Origin: Deltaproteobacteria bacterium
GTDB lineage: Bacteria; Desulfobacterota; Syntrophia; Syntrophales; Smithellaceae
Assembly (NCBI GenBank): GCA_025361065.1
Contig: JANYAY010000169.1
Span: forward strand, 1 to 59,698
Direction of reading: 5' to 3'
Length of the DNA stretch: 59,698 bases
The notes under the pieces are model-generated. The model was given only the letters and a program-made list of their open reading frames with translations, ran no database searches and was not told where the DNA came from. The position numbers and the translations under genes are program-made. Of the stretch, positions 24,140-31,864 are shown piece after piece (position 1 is the stretch's first letter; each line of letters opens with the position of its first letter).

Positions 24140-25014
24140 TTACGCAATCTGCCGGCTGAATTCTTTGATAATTTCGGTAATTTCCCGGGGTTTCTGCATG
24201 GGAATTAAATGCCCCGCACCCGCTACCGATTTATATTTCCCTTGACTTAATAAAGAAACGGCTTTTTTGATGTCGACGAACCCCTTGTTCTCGGTAAGCT
24301 CTCCTTCAATAACCAGAACAGGACAGTTTATTTTTGCCAGTAACGGCCAGGGATTTATATCCCAGCCACCCATGAACATTGTGCTTCGTTTTGGGGAGAA
24401 CAGGTCAGTTGTAAACTTCCTTCTTCCTGTTTTTGCATGCCATATTTATGGTATATCTGCAAAACCCGCTCGTCCCAGCTGGCAAAAAGCGGTTTGGATT
24501 TAAGGTAAGACCAGGCTTCTTCTTCGTCTTTCCAGTGGTTAGTCCTTTTAATCGATTTAGAAGCTAAAGGATGGCTGTTGACTTCCGGTTTCATCTCATA
24601 GAATTGGTCCGGCAGGAAAATAGGTTCAATGAGAATCAGACCGCGGGGCTGTAGACCGTAAAGGGCAGTAGCAATTGAGGACACGGTCGCCCCCATGGAA
24701 TGACCGACAATCAATGGCTCACGGATTTGCTGACGCCGGCAGAAAGTAGCTAAATCGCGGGCGATGACGTCCCAGCTCAAGCCTCCCGCATCCGGATTAC
24801 AGGAACGATAGTCACAAATAAAGGGAGCCCATACATTGTTGGCCGGAATGAATTCTTCGATAACCGGTTGCCAAAGCCAGGGCAGGAAACCGGTGGCATG
24901 CATAAATAACATTTGCGGCGCGGAAGTGTCTGCCTCGAAGAAAAGATAGGGAAACTCGGCACCCCCAACATCCTGCAGGTTTAACTCAAACATCTCGGTT
25001 TTCTTGTCAGTCAA
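24140..25014 (-). pseudogene. Alpha/beta hydrolase with a frameshift
   Basis: Two overlapping frames on the same strand together make one hydrolase of about 280-290 aa. Frame one (24355-25014) holds the fold start PYLFFEADTSAPQMLFMHAT and the nucleophile elbow VGHSMGATV (Ser106), and runs into LQLTCSPQNEAQ. Frame two (24140 to about 24385) continues with MGGWDINPWPLL, CPVLVIEGELTENK (acid strand) and AGAGHLIPMQKP (catalytic His). The change of frame falls near 24365-24390. Either a real frameshift has inactivated the gene or it is a sequencing or assembly error. Last gene in a run transcribed from 27491. Confidence 0.8.
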
Positions 25015-25068
25015 TTATATCTCCAAAATAGCAGTAGCTCAGTTCCCGCAGGGATTAATTTTTCATTT

Positions 25069-25590
25069 CTATTCGTCGCCGGAAACTTCCACCGCTTTAA
25101 TTTCTTCAACAGATAAAACCTGGTCAATATCGAGCAGGATCTTAATACCACCGGCAATTTTGGCCATACCCAGGATAAATTCGGTATCGAGCTTCGTACC
25201 GAAAGCGGGTGTTGCTTCAATATCAGTCTCCTTAATACTAAGAACCTCCGAAACGGAATCAACCACTATACCCATGAGAATAGTTCGTCCTGCTGCTGAT
25301 ATTTCCACTACAATAATGCAAGTCCTTTCCGTGTAGTCAGCCGGAGCCATCATGAACTTGGCACGCAGATCAATAACCGGAATTACTTTACCACGCAGAT
25401 TGATTACTCCTTTAATGTAGGAAGGTGTCTGAGGAACAATTGTAACAGGCATCATGCCGATTATTTCTTTGACTTTCAGGATTCCGATACCATATTCTTC
25501 TCCAGCCAGACTAAAGGTCAAATATTTACCTTCTTTATCGCCAATAACTTTGACAGCCTGATCCATTATTTTTGTTTGTTGTATTGCCAC
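25069..25590 (-). CDS. cheW: CheW-domain chemotaxis coupling protein
   Basis: 173 aa. One CheW domain occupies about 22-160: KYLTFSLAGEEYGIGILKVK, EIIGMMPVTIVPQTPSYIKG, VINLRGKVIPVIDLRAKF, MGIVVDSVSEVLSI, and ILGMAKIAGGIKILLDIDQV. CheW links chemoreceptors to the CheA kinase. No receptor, cheA or cheY gene is in the window, so its partners lie elsewhere. The start is GTG 25590 behind GAGGAGGGGTAACAC. 47 bp downstream of the arginine decarboxylase gene on the same strand. Confidence 0.95.
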   Translation of the reverse strand: MAIQQTKIMDQAVKVIGDKEGKYLTFSLAGEEYGIGILKVKEIIGMMPVTIVPQTPSYIKGVINLRGKVIPVIDLRAKFMMAPADYTERTCIIVVEISAAGRTILMGIVVDSVSEVLSIKETDIEATPAFGTKLDTEFILGMAKIAGGIKILLDIDQVLSVEEIKAVEVSGDE

Positions 25591-25637
25591 GTGTTACCCC
25601 TCCTCATTCCTGATTGTTGTAATAATATGGTCAATGT

Positions 25638-26186
25638 TTAGAAAACAAACACAGCGGCGGCGATTATAGTGGTGTATTTATTATTTTTGCATTTTGTTGA
25701 TTGAGTGACATTGAATGTACGGACTATTTTCCCGCTGATTTTGAATATTTCCTTTTTCTCATCCCAGCTTTCATCAACATCGAAATCAATACCTAAAGTG
25801 GAGGCCAGCATAGCTGCCGCAAGATCCTCGGCATATTCACCGGCCTGCTTTTCCGTTTGGCCGAATGCATGATGTTCACTGATATAGCCATATGATGATT
25901 TATTCGCCGGAATGGCGCAACCGACAGACGCCGCCAGCAGCCGTTTTGGTTCGTTACTGCAGCAACGGCTCATGACACAATAAGTAATGGCACCGGGAAC
26001 CAGTTCCTTGAGCCCATGGGGCTTGGAAATCATTTTACAGTGCGGCGGGAAGATACTGGAAACCTGGACTAAATTACATTTTTCAATGCCGGCATCACGC
26101 AATGCCCGCTCAAACGAATGCAACTCATCCTTGTGTGTTCCAACTCCTTTGGTAAAAAAAATCTTTTTAGGTACAAAAACAGACAC
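25638..26186 (-). CDS. Pyruvoyl-dependent arginine decarboxylase
   Basis: 182 aa. Makes agmatine and CO2 from arginine. The self-cleavage site is the Ser43-Ser44 pair in [12 protein letters not shown]: cleavage yields an N-terminal beta chain and an alpha chain whose Ser becomes the pyruvoyl cofactor. Also typical are the start [31 protein letters not shown] and [20 protein letters not shown]. Members occur in archaea, chlamydiae and some anaerobes, usually feeding polyamine synthesis or acid resistance. ATG 26186 follows AAGGAGATAGAAAGT. It sits in the run with rubrerythrin (63 bp upstream) and cheW (47 bp downstream). Confidence 0.9.
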   Translation of the reverse strand: MSVFVPKKIFFTKGVGTHKDELHSFERALRDAGIEKCNLVQVSSIFPPHCKMISKPHGLKELVPGAITYCVMSRCCSNEPKRLLAASVGCAIPANKSSYGYISEHHAFGQTEKQAGEYAEDLAAAMLASTLGIDFDVDESWDEKKEIFKISGKIVRTFNVTQSTKCKNNKYTTIIAAAVFVF

Positions 26187-26249
26187 TTTCTATCTCCTTC
26201 TTTTCGACCACATAGGGCGAATTCTTAATATTTGCCGGAATCCAAACTG

Positions 26250-26717
26250 TTATCCGCCGTCAGTTTGAACAAACGCAGTATTTGCATATAAATACTCTAC
26301 CTTTTCTTTATGCTTCATTTCCTGATTGGCCATCTTCAGTAACATTTGTTTTATTTCGCCGTCCGGATGAATAGCCGCCAGTCCCTTGTAAAAATTATAG
26401 GAGTTTAACTCTCTTGCGGCAGCCAGAAGATAAACATCTTTGCTATCCATATCGTATTTGACCTGGGGAGACTGTAAAAACTCGGCAATTTGGTTATTAG
26501 TTGCATCATCGGTTTCCGTGGCATTGCCGATAAAACTCTCCTGCCGGTAATGCAGAAGATATTCTTTATGTTGTTTTTCTTCTCTCGCCAGATAAAGAAG
26601 CGTATCTTTTGCCATTTTATCGGTAACTATCTCGGCAAGCTTTAAATAAAACTGGTTTGCTTCTTCTTCATTGACAATCGCTTTTTCCATGATGGAATCA
26701 AATTCGATATTCTTCAT
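26250..26717 (-). CDS. Rubrerythrin-like ferritin-fold protein
   Basis: 155 aa from ATG 26717 (GGTGAAATAATT upstream). A four-helix di-iron protein: EKAIVNEEEANQFYLKLAEI, LAREEKQHKEYLL (E-x-x-H iron ligands), AARELNSYNFYKGLA and MANQEMKHKEKVEYL (second E-x-x-H). There is no C-terminal rubredoxin domain, so it is a short erythrin-type protein. The family detoxifies peroxide or stores iron in anaerobes. It is 57 bp downstream of the selenoprotein gene. Confidence 0.9.
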   Translation of the reverse strand: MKNIEFDSIMEKAIVNEEEANQFYLKLAEIVTDKMAKDTLLYLAREEKQHKEYLLHYRQESFIGNATETDDATNNQIAEFLQSPQVKYDMDSKDVYLLAAARELNSYNFYKGLAAIHPDGEIKQMLLKMANQEMKHKEKVEYLYANTAFVQTDGG

Positions 26718-26774
26718 AATTATTTCACCTGTCTGCAAATTAAAGAACCGGCCGCCGGCCGGTATTCATACACC

Positions 26775-26981
26775 TCAGGATCCGCCATAACCTACCGTTA
26801 CCTTATCATTTTCAATGATCACCGGTACCTGGCGTCTCCCACCGGAAAATTGCAGCATTTCTGCCAATTTATCGGCATTTGCTGTTACATCGACATAAAC
26901 AGCCGAATTACCAAAAGCCACCCTGGCCTTATCTGTATAAGGTCAACCGCCTTTTCCGTAAATAATTATTTGCTCGGACAT
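26775..26981 (-). CDS. UXX-star family selenoprotein (in-frame UGA = selenocysteine)
   Basis: 68 residues from ATG 26981 to a true stop TGA at 26775-26777, reading codon 13 (TGA, 26943-26945) as selenocysteine. The product starts MSEQIIIYGKGGUPYTDKAR, continues VAFGNSAVYVDVTAN, then ADKLAEMLQFSGGRRQVPVI, and ends IENDKVTVGYGGS: a glutaredoxin/thioredoxin-like fold with U-P-Y-T replacing the CxxC motif, followed by cis-Pro (QVPVI) and GYGG. This matches the small UXX-star proteins of anaerobes. The frame after the UGA is clearly coding. A hairpin 12 nt after the UGA fits a bacterial SECIS. It is 24 bp downstream of the cNMP-domain gene and 57 bp upstream of rubrerythrin, so it is probably co-transcribed. 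Predicted redox role; ribosome site weak. Confidence 0.88.
26914..26945 (-). promoter_or_regulatory. Bacterial SECIS-like hairpin next to the UGA
   Basis: On the minus strand the UGA (26945-26943) is followed by 12 nt and then AAGGCC-AGGGT-GGCTTT (26930-26914): a 6-bp stem with one G-U pair and a GG-containing loop, 17 nt in all. The E. coli fdhF SECIS upper stem-loop has the same size, distance and loop type. A competing CCTTAT/ATAAGG hairpin lies in the spacer. Confidence 0.7.
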
Positions 26982-27005
26982 AGTGCCACTTTTTTATATA
27001 ATTAA

Positions 27006-27491
27006 TTAATATTCGCTTAAAACGGAAAGTCCTCTTTCCCCTACTAAAATTATTCGAGTATGGGTCAATCTTGTCGCAATTAATTTAGCCACAACCTGCA
27101 TAATTTTGAACCCGAGATTACAGTCTTCCTCCATCAGTTTTCTCAAACCGAAGGAATCAAAGGCAATTACTTTGGAATCATCGATGCAAAGAGCTCCAAG
27201 AGTATATAAAAAAGGCTCAACCACTGCTGACCAGCCCATGGACTCCCCTTTAGTGATCATGTCCACTGTAACTTGCATCGGCGGCTTATGCGGGCCCATA
27301 TAATTATCTATAAACAAGACGACTTTACCTTCTTTAACCAGGTAAAGGGATCTGGCGGTATCACCATTTTGGTACATTTGATGCCCGGCCAAATAGCTTT
27401 CTTCGCTCGCCAGGGCCGCCAATTTGTCTAGCTGCTCATCATTAAATTCTTTAAAAAATGCAAATTCCTTTAAAACACTAATGGGGACCAT
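27006..27491 (-). CDS. Cyclic-nucleotide-binding domain protein without HTH
   Basis: 161 aa. A single CAP-type effector domain: FAFFKEFNDEQLDKLAALAS, GHQMYQNGDTARSLYLVKEG, KVVLFIDN, then TKGESMGWSAVVEP and SKVIAFDSFGLRKLMEEDCN, followed by the long helix GFKIMQVVAKLIATRL. The C-terminal winged helix of CRP/FNR regulators is absent, so it senses or docks rather than binds DNA. ATG 27491 follows AAGGAGATAGTTT. First gene of the run with the selenoprotein, rubrerythrin, arginine decarboxylase and cheW. Confidence 0.88.
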   Translation of the reverse strand: MVPISVLKEFAFFKEFNDEQLDKLAALASEESYLAGHQMYQNGDTARSLYLVKEGKVVLFIDNYMGPHKPPMQVTVDMITKGESMGWSAVVEPFLYTLGALCIDDSKVIAFDSFGLRKLMEEDCNLGFKIMQVVAKLIATRLTHTRIILVGERGLSVLSEY

Positions 27492-27694
27492 AAACTATCT
27501 CCTTCAGCTTAGATTTAAATGGTTTATCTCTTATATCAGCCTTCAATATCTTATGCCACAAAATTATTTTGCGGGCCAAGCTAAAATCTACATCTTTAGT
27601 CATTTAATCTGTCATTTAATCTTGCTCAAACACCTAAAAAAGATTATAAAAGTTTTACATGAAGATTGCCGAAGGCGGGGGCAGTAGAAGTTCG

Positions 27695-27793
27695 AATCAA
27701 CCACCTGGCGAGCTCGCTTACGAGGCATGAAATGAACGTCATTATATCGCAGCAGGCTGCGGAGAATTTGCGCTCGTCCCGCGTGAGCGGGAA
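27695..27793 (-). repeat. Family A repeat, long form, copy 2 (reverse)
   Basis: On the plus strand it reads AATCAACCACCTGGCGAGCT, then GAAATGAACGTCATTATATC, then GCAGCAGGCTGCGGAGAAT, and ends CGTCCCGCGTGAGCGGGAAT. The following AAAGGA is the ribosome site of the NlpC/P60 gene, so the repeat forms the 5' leader of that gene. Confidence 0.8.
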
Positions 27794-27806
27794 TAAAGGA
27801 TTTTTC

Positions 27807-29147
27807 GTGAAATTAAAATTTTTCGTTTTTATTCTGGTTACATTTTCCTTAACAGCTTGCCTGAAAGCGCCGGAAACAATTAAAGACGTAAGCGATTTAC
27901 AGCAGAATCATCTTGCCTATTTGCAAGACCAGACCAAAAGCAAAGATCTGATTACTCTCGAAAACCAAATTCGCCAAGCCGCAGACTACAACATCATCTA
28001 TTTTTCCGTCTGGCACCAGCGTGAACCTTTTTACGCTAAATCCAATGCTGTGAACATCGATTCCCGAAGATTTGCCGCGAATTTTGGCTTCGGTGAAAAC
28101 AAAAGAAAACATACCGGAGAATGGTATAACAAGCTCGTGCAAAATGCTGCTCTGGATAATTACCCCAATGCCCGCTATCCCGCCATCACTATCCGCAACA
28201 CCTCTCTTCGGTCATTGCCGACGCAGCAGCCTCATTTTTCCAGCCCGGACGGAGACAGCAACGGCTGGCCTTTTGATAATCTGCAACGCTCAGCGGTGGC
28301 CGCCAACACGCCGATTTTTGTCTGTCATTTAAGCGCCGACAAAGCCTGGGCGCTTGTGGAAATTTGTTTCACTTTCGGCTGGATGCCGGTGTCCGATTTT
28401 GGCCGCGTAGACAGCAACTTCATTAAAAAATGGGAATCGGGCCGTTATGCTGTAATTACCAGAGACCAGACGGCAATATTCTATAAAAACGGGCAATTCG
28501 GCTTAAAGTCATCGCTTGGATATCTCTTCCCCCTAGTCGAAGAAACACCGGAAAAAATGGAAATTCTTGTGGCCACGATGAGCATTTTCAGTGACTATGC
28601 CGTTATTAAAAAAAGCTATGTTTCCCGGGATGCGGCAGTAGTCGCGCCCCTGCGGTTAACCTCGCTCAATGCAGTTAAAATTGCCAATGAAATGATTGGC
28701 GAGCCTTATGGCTGGGGTGGACTTTACGGAAACCGTGATTGCTCAGCTATGACCAAAGATTTTTTTGCTGTCTTTGGAATATGGCTGCCACGCAATTCTG
28801 AGGATCAAGTCAAGGAAACAGGCAGTTATGTTAATCTTAGCGGCATGACGCCGGAACAAAAAGAAAAAATAATTTTAGAGAAGGGAATCCCTTATTTAAC
28901 CCTGCTTTGGCGTAAAGGCCACATCATGTTGTACATAGGCGCAAAAGACGGTCAGGCCCTGATATTTCATAATATCTGGGGCGTAAAAACCAAAGACTTA
29001 AGAGGGCGGGAGGGAAGAAAAATCATCGGACAGGCAGTAATCACGACATTGCGACCGGGCCGGGAATTAAGAAACTTTGATGCCGAGGCCGGTGATTTAT
29101 TAACCAACATTTCGGGCATGAGCATTTTAGGAGCCGTTACACAATAA
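27807..29147 (+). CDS. NlpC/P60 lipoprotein peptidase with SH3 domains
   Basis: 446 aa from GTG 27807 (AAAGGA 6 nt upstream). The frame is open back to 27666, but that part is repeat A. The N-terminus KLKFFVFILVTFSLTAC is a lipoprotein signal with lipobox LTAC. Then come an N-terminal stabilising domain (about 25-110), two SH3-like modules (about 115-290, ITIRNTSLRSLPTQQPHFSS and YVSRDAAVVAPLRLTSL) and the peptidase (about 295-425). The catalytic cysteine is in NRDCSAMTKDF and the histidine in KGHIMLYIG. It cleaves peptidoglycan stem peptides at the cell envelope. The last residues and the TAA come from repeat D copy 2. Confidence 0.9.
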   Translation: MKLKFFVFILVTFSLTACLKAPETIKDVSDLQQNHLAYLQDQTKSKDLITLENQIRQAADYNIIYFSVWHQREPFYAKSNAVNIDSRRFAANFGFGENKRKHTGEWYNKLVQNAALDNYPNARYPAITIRNTSLRSLPTQQPHFSSPDGDSNGWPFDNLQRSAVAANTPIFVCHLSADKAWALVEICFTFGWMPVSDFGRVDSNFIKKWESGRYAVITRDQTAIFYKNGQFGLKSSLGYLFPLVEETPEKMEILVATMSIFSDYAVIKKSYVSRDAAVVAPLRLTSLNAVKIANEMIGEPYGWGGLYGNRDCSAMTKDFFAVFGIWLPRNSEDQVKETGSYVNLSGMTPEQKEKIILEKGIPYLTLLWRKGHIMLYIGAKDGQALIFHNIWGVKTKDLRGREGRKIIGQAVITTLRPGRELRNFDAEAGDLLTNISGMSILGAVTQ

Positions 29148-29330
29148 CCACCCCTGCGGGTCTTGTGACCTCGCGTGACCTCCAGGTTATGATGTTATGA
29201 CAAGACCACCATGCTGGTGGCGAGACCACCCATACGGGTGGCAAGACCTGTTCTTTTTCTCTATTTCGATACGGCTCCTTATGCCGTTTGCTATAATGTA
29301 TTGATCAGTGTGTTTTTGAACAATGGCTTA
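29133..29330 (+). repeat. Family D repeat, copy 2
   Basis: Begins TTAGGAGCCGTTACACAATA (the final codons and stop of the peptidase gene). It carries hairpin units CCACCCCTGCGGGT, CCACCATGCTGGTGG and CCACCCATACGGGTGG, and ends with TTTCGATACGGCTCCTTATG and TTGAACAATGGCTTAG, homologous to the end of copy 1 at 4605-4735. Confidence 0.75.
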
Positions 29331-29376
29331 GCGCCTCGACAACAGTCCAACAACTAAACCTTTTTTCTTTCCAAGG

Positions 29377-30300
29377 ATGATGATGCCAGCAAAGTTAACC
29401 GAAGACCGGAAGCGCATTTCTGAAAGGACACGCAAAATAACTGCATCTCCCGTTGCCGGCAAGAGTCGCCTGCAATTTAGCAACTTGCAAGTAAATAGTC
29501 TAAAGGGACAGGACAGGGCAACAATAGCGCATAAATATAAGATTACTTTGGAATATGACGGCACCAATTACAGCGGATGGCAAAAACAAAACAATGCCAG
29601 AAGCATTCAAGGCACTTTAATTACCGCTGCACAAAATTTTTTAGGCGTCCCGGTAGAAATTCAGGGCGCCGGACGCACCGATGCCGGAGTTCATGCCCTG
29701 GCTCAAGTTGCTCATCTGGAATCTTCCCAAAAAATCAATCCTGAAACTCTGCGGATCGGGCTTAATGATAATTTGCCGGCCAGCATAAATATCCTGCGGA
29801 TCGAAAATGCCCCGCCGCGCTTTCATGCCCGCCATCATGCTGTAAGCCGCAGCTATCTTTATCTTATCGCCCGGAGGCGCACCGCCTTTGGCAAACGTTA
29901 CGTCTGGTGGATTAAAGACAATCTGGATATTAAAAAAATGCAGCGGGCAATCAATGTTTTCGTAGGCTTTCACGATTTTTCTTCCTTCGCCGACAAGAGA
30001 ATGGATAAAGATACATCTACTCAAGTTAATATTGAAAATGTCCAGTTGAAAGAATTTGCCGATATTATTGCCTTGCGTGTTACAGGCTCGCATTTTCTAT
30101 GGAAAATGGTCCGGCGCATTGTCGGCATAACCGTAGAGGCCGGCCGGAGCAAATTCACCATTGGCGATATAGAGCAAATGATCAATTCCCATTCGATTAC
30201 CCCGGCGCAATTTACCGCCCCGCCATCCGGCCTTTTTCTGGAAAAAGTATTATATGAAGGTGATACCCTGCCGGAGATAAAGCCGCCAATTTATTTATAG
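29377..30300 (+). CDS. truA: tRNA pseudouridine38-40 synthase
   Basis: 307 aa. Converts uridines 38-40 in the tRNA anticodon arm to pseudouridine. The core begins near residue 52 with HKYKITLEYDGTNYSGWQKQ, then the catalytic Asp102 in GAGRTDAGVHALAQVAHL. Later come RHHAVSRSYLYLI, HDFSSFADKRMD and FLWKMVRRIVGITVEAG. A basic, low-complexity N-terminal extension of about 50 residues precedes the core. The start is one of three consecutive ATGs (29377-29383) behind CCAAGG, or an internal start. Close to the tRNA-Thr gene. Confidence 0.95.
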   Translation: MMMPAKLTEDRKRISERTRKITASPVAGKSRLQFSNLQVNSLKGQDRATIAHKYKITLEYDGTNYSGWQKQNNARSIQGTLITAAQNFLGVPVEIQGAGRTDAGVHALAQVAHLESSQKINPETLRIGLNDNLPASINILRIENAPPRFHARHHAVSRSYLYLIARRRTAFGKRYVWWIKDNLDIKKMQRAINVFVGFHDFSSFADKRMDKDTSTQVNIENVQLKEFADIIALRVTGSHFLWKMVRRIVGITVEAGRSKFTIGDIEQMINSHSITPAQFTAPPSGLFLEKVLYEGDTLPEIKPPIYL

Positions 30301-30312
30301 ATATACAAAACC

Positions 30313-30341
30313 TTGACAAGGTAAACGCCTTAAGATAAATA
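30313..30341 (+). promoter_or_regulatory. Promoter of tRNA-Thr
   Basis: TTGACA (30313-30318), 17-nt spacer, TAAATA (30336-30341), 27 bp before the tRNA 5' end. Confidence 0.55.
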
Positions 30342-30368
30342 CTGCGCTGCTTACCGGGTATTATGGAT

Positions 30369-30444
30369 GCCGATGTAGCTCAGCCGGCAGAGCAACTGAT
30401 TCGTAATCAGTAGGTCGCCAGTTCGATTCTGGCCATCGGCTCCA
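30369..30444 (+). tRNA. tRNA-Thr (anticodon CGT)
   Basis: Acceptor arms GCCGATG / CATCGGC pair perfectly. The D arm is in AGCTCAGCCGGCAGAGC. The anticodon stem ACTGA/TCAGT encloses loop TTCGTAA with anticodon CGT at 30402-30404. The T arm is CCAGTTCGATTCTGG. Discriminator T and an encoded CCA end at 30444. Reads ACG codons. An integrase remnant begins 47 bp downstream, so the tRNA was probably an attachment site. Confidence 0.96.
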
Positions 30445-30491
30445 AGTAAAATCAAGGGGTTGCGAAAGCTGCCTCTTTTTTTATGGGTGAC

Positions 30492-30959
30492 TTATATGGG
30501 TGACTCTGGATTATCCATTGCTTCTTTTAAACTTGGTCTTATTGATTGAAGATAGATGTCGGTTGTGGTCGGTCGGGCATGCCCTAACAGTATTTGAATA
30601 TCTGTAATGGGAACTCCCGCGTCCGCTAACCTGCTTGCTCCGTAATGCCTGAGGTTGTGAAAAGTAAACTTTTTTACTCCCGCATCCCTGCAAAGGGTTC
30701 TCATCATCTTACTGCGATATCTGTACTTTTCACCAGCGTTTTTGCCTGACTTGTGACAGAAAACATACTCGCCAATTATAGGCATAGACTCAATGACTTT
30801 TTTGAGCGCTTTATTCTTGGGAATTTTCCTTTCAGTCAGATCGGAATTTTTCGCTTTGCGTGTCCTTAAGACGATGTAACCTTCAAAATCATCCGCCCAT
30901 TGCAATTTGTTGATTTCGTTTACTCTGGCAAGTGAATGGAATTCGTGTACTATGCCCAT
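30492..30959 (-). pseudogene. Tyrosine recombinase (phage-type integrase), C-terminal remnant
   Basis: Up to 155 aa, only the catalytic half. Active-site residues are visible: first Arg in SLARVNEINKLQWADD, Lys in TRKAKNSDLTERKIPKN, HNLRHYGAS (HxxR), LGHARPTT (H) and the nucleophile in TDIYLQSI (Tyr). The N-terminal arm-binding and core-binding domains (about 150-250 residues in intact enzymes) are missing. The frame ends where the thioesterase gene's 3' end begins, so the left part was lost by deletion. Lying next to tRNA-Thr, it marks an old integrative element at this site. Probably non-functional. Confidence 0.85.
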
Positions 30960-31768
30960 CCCCAGTTTGGTTTCTGTGCCGAAGATCCAATCTGTAAAAG
31001 TTCAGGTCTATCTTTTACCGGCACGATCTCCACAACTGTATTGAATATGGGAGCACCACTCTCTTCTTTGCCGCCTATATACACCATGTTGGAATTCAGA
31101 TCCGACATATCGGTATAAATGGCAATATTGTCGCCTGGCATAGCTTCCCTGATATAATTTATCTGCATGGATTTTATGTAATACTGCAAGTGTTTCTCAA
31201 CGGTAAAACAGTCCGTGGCAAAATCAATGTATTTTGCATTATTGATATGCCCGTTGAAATCCGTATCGCTGTAACTGATCGTTTTTTTATACGCGATTTT
31301 TGTATGTGCAAAAGGCTTGATTTGCCCCAGCCTGAAGTTCGTCATGGCTCGTTCTTCAAAAAACTGCGGGTGCTGAACTGCTATTGATTCTGTTTTTTTC
31401 AGTTTCCTTGTTTTTATATCTATTATTATCCACATAGTTACCATTCTTATGATCACATTCCCAGCGGCATCACGTAAAATAAAGTCCCTTTCAAACTCAA
31501 ATTTTTTCGGTTTTTGATGCCATGTTTCTATTGTAATATCCTCGTTCCAGGAAGGATATCTTGCTATTTCCGCCTTGGCGCGCATTAATATCCATGTCGC
31601 TCCACAGCGTTTTTCTATCGCTTCTACGCCGATACCGAGGTTTTCAACATGCAGACTTGATATCTCCTGGAGATAATTAAAAAGGGTGCTTAGTTTTAGC
31701 TTTCTCGTGAAGTCGACATCGTGCAGTTCGACATGATAATTCTTTTTAAAAACAGAGACAGGCTTCAT
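30950..31768 (-). CDS. Acyl-ACP thioesterase family protein
   Basis: 272 aa made of two hot-dog domains. First domain: FKKNYHVELHDVDFTRKLKL, SLHVENLGIGVEAIEKRCGA, TWILMRAKAEIARYP, ITIETWHQKPKKFEFERDF. Second: KKTISYSDTDFNGHINNAKY with the conserved D..FNGH.NN.KY signature, then YIREAMPGDNIAIYT. FatA-type enzymes release fatty acids from ACP (or CoA). The C-terminal tail touches the truncated integrase, overlapping by 10 bp, so the last residues may derive from an insertion/deletion junction. Start ATG 31768. Confidence 0.88.
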   Translation of the reverse strand: MKPVSVFKKNYHVELHDVDFTRKLKLSTLFNYLQEISSLHVENLGIGVEAIEKRCGATWILMRAKAEIARYPSWNEDITIETWHQKPKKFEFERDFILRDAAGNVIIRMVTMWIIIDIKTRKLKKTESIAVQHPQFFEERAMTNFRLGQIKPFAHTKIAYKKTISYSDTDFNGHINNAKYIDFATDCFTVEKHLQYYIKSMQINYIREAMPGDNIAIYTDMSDLNSNMVYIGGKEESGAPIFNTVVEIVPVKDRPELLQIGSSAQKPNWGWA

Positions 31769-31864
31769 GCAATCCTTTTTTTGCTATGAATTTATTTCCA
31801 GGGAAATTACTTTATTTATTTTTCGATTGTTTTTCAAGTCAACCTTTGGACTGAAGGGGACGCC

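Noticed and set aside
29152..29260. Possible CRISPR-like array of CCACCC units
   Set aside because: Only three degenerate units, no uniform spacers, no cas genes; it belongs to repeat family D.
29133..29330. Integron attC-like site
   Set aside because: No integrase next to it and no R-box/L-box pairs; better explained as a family D element.
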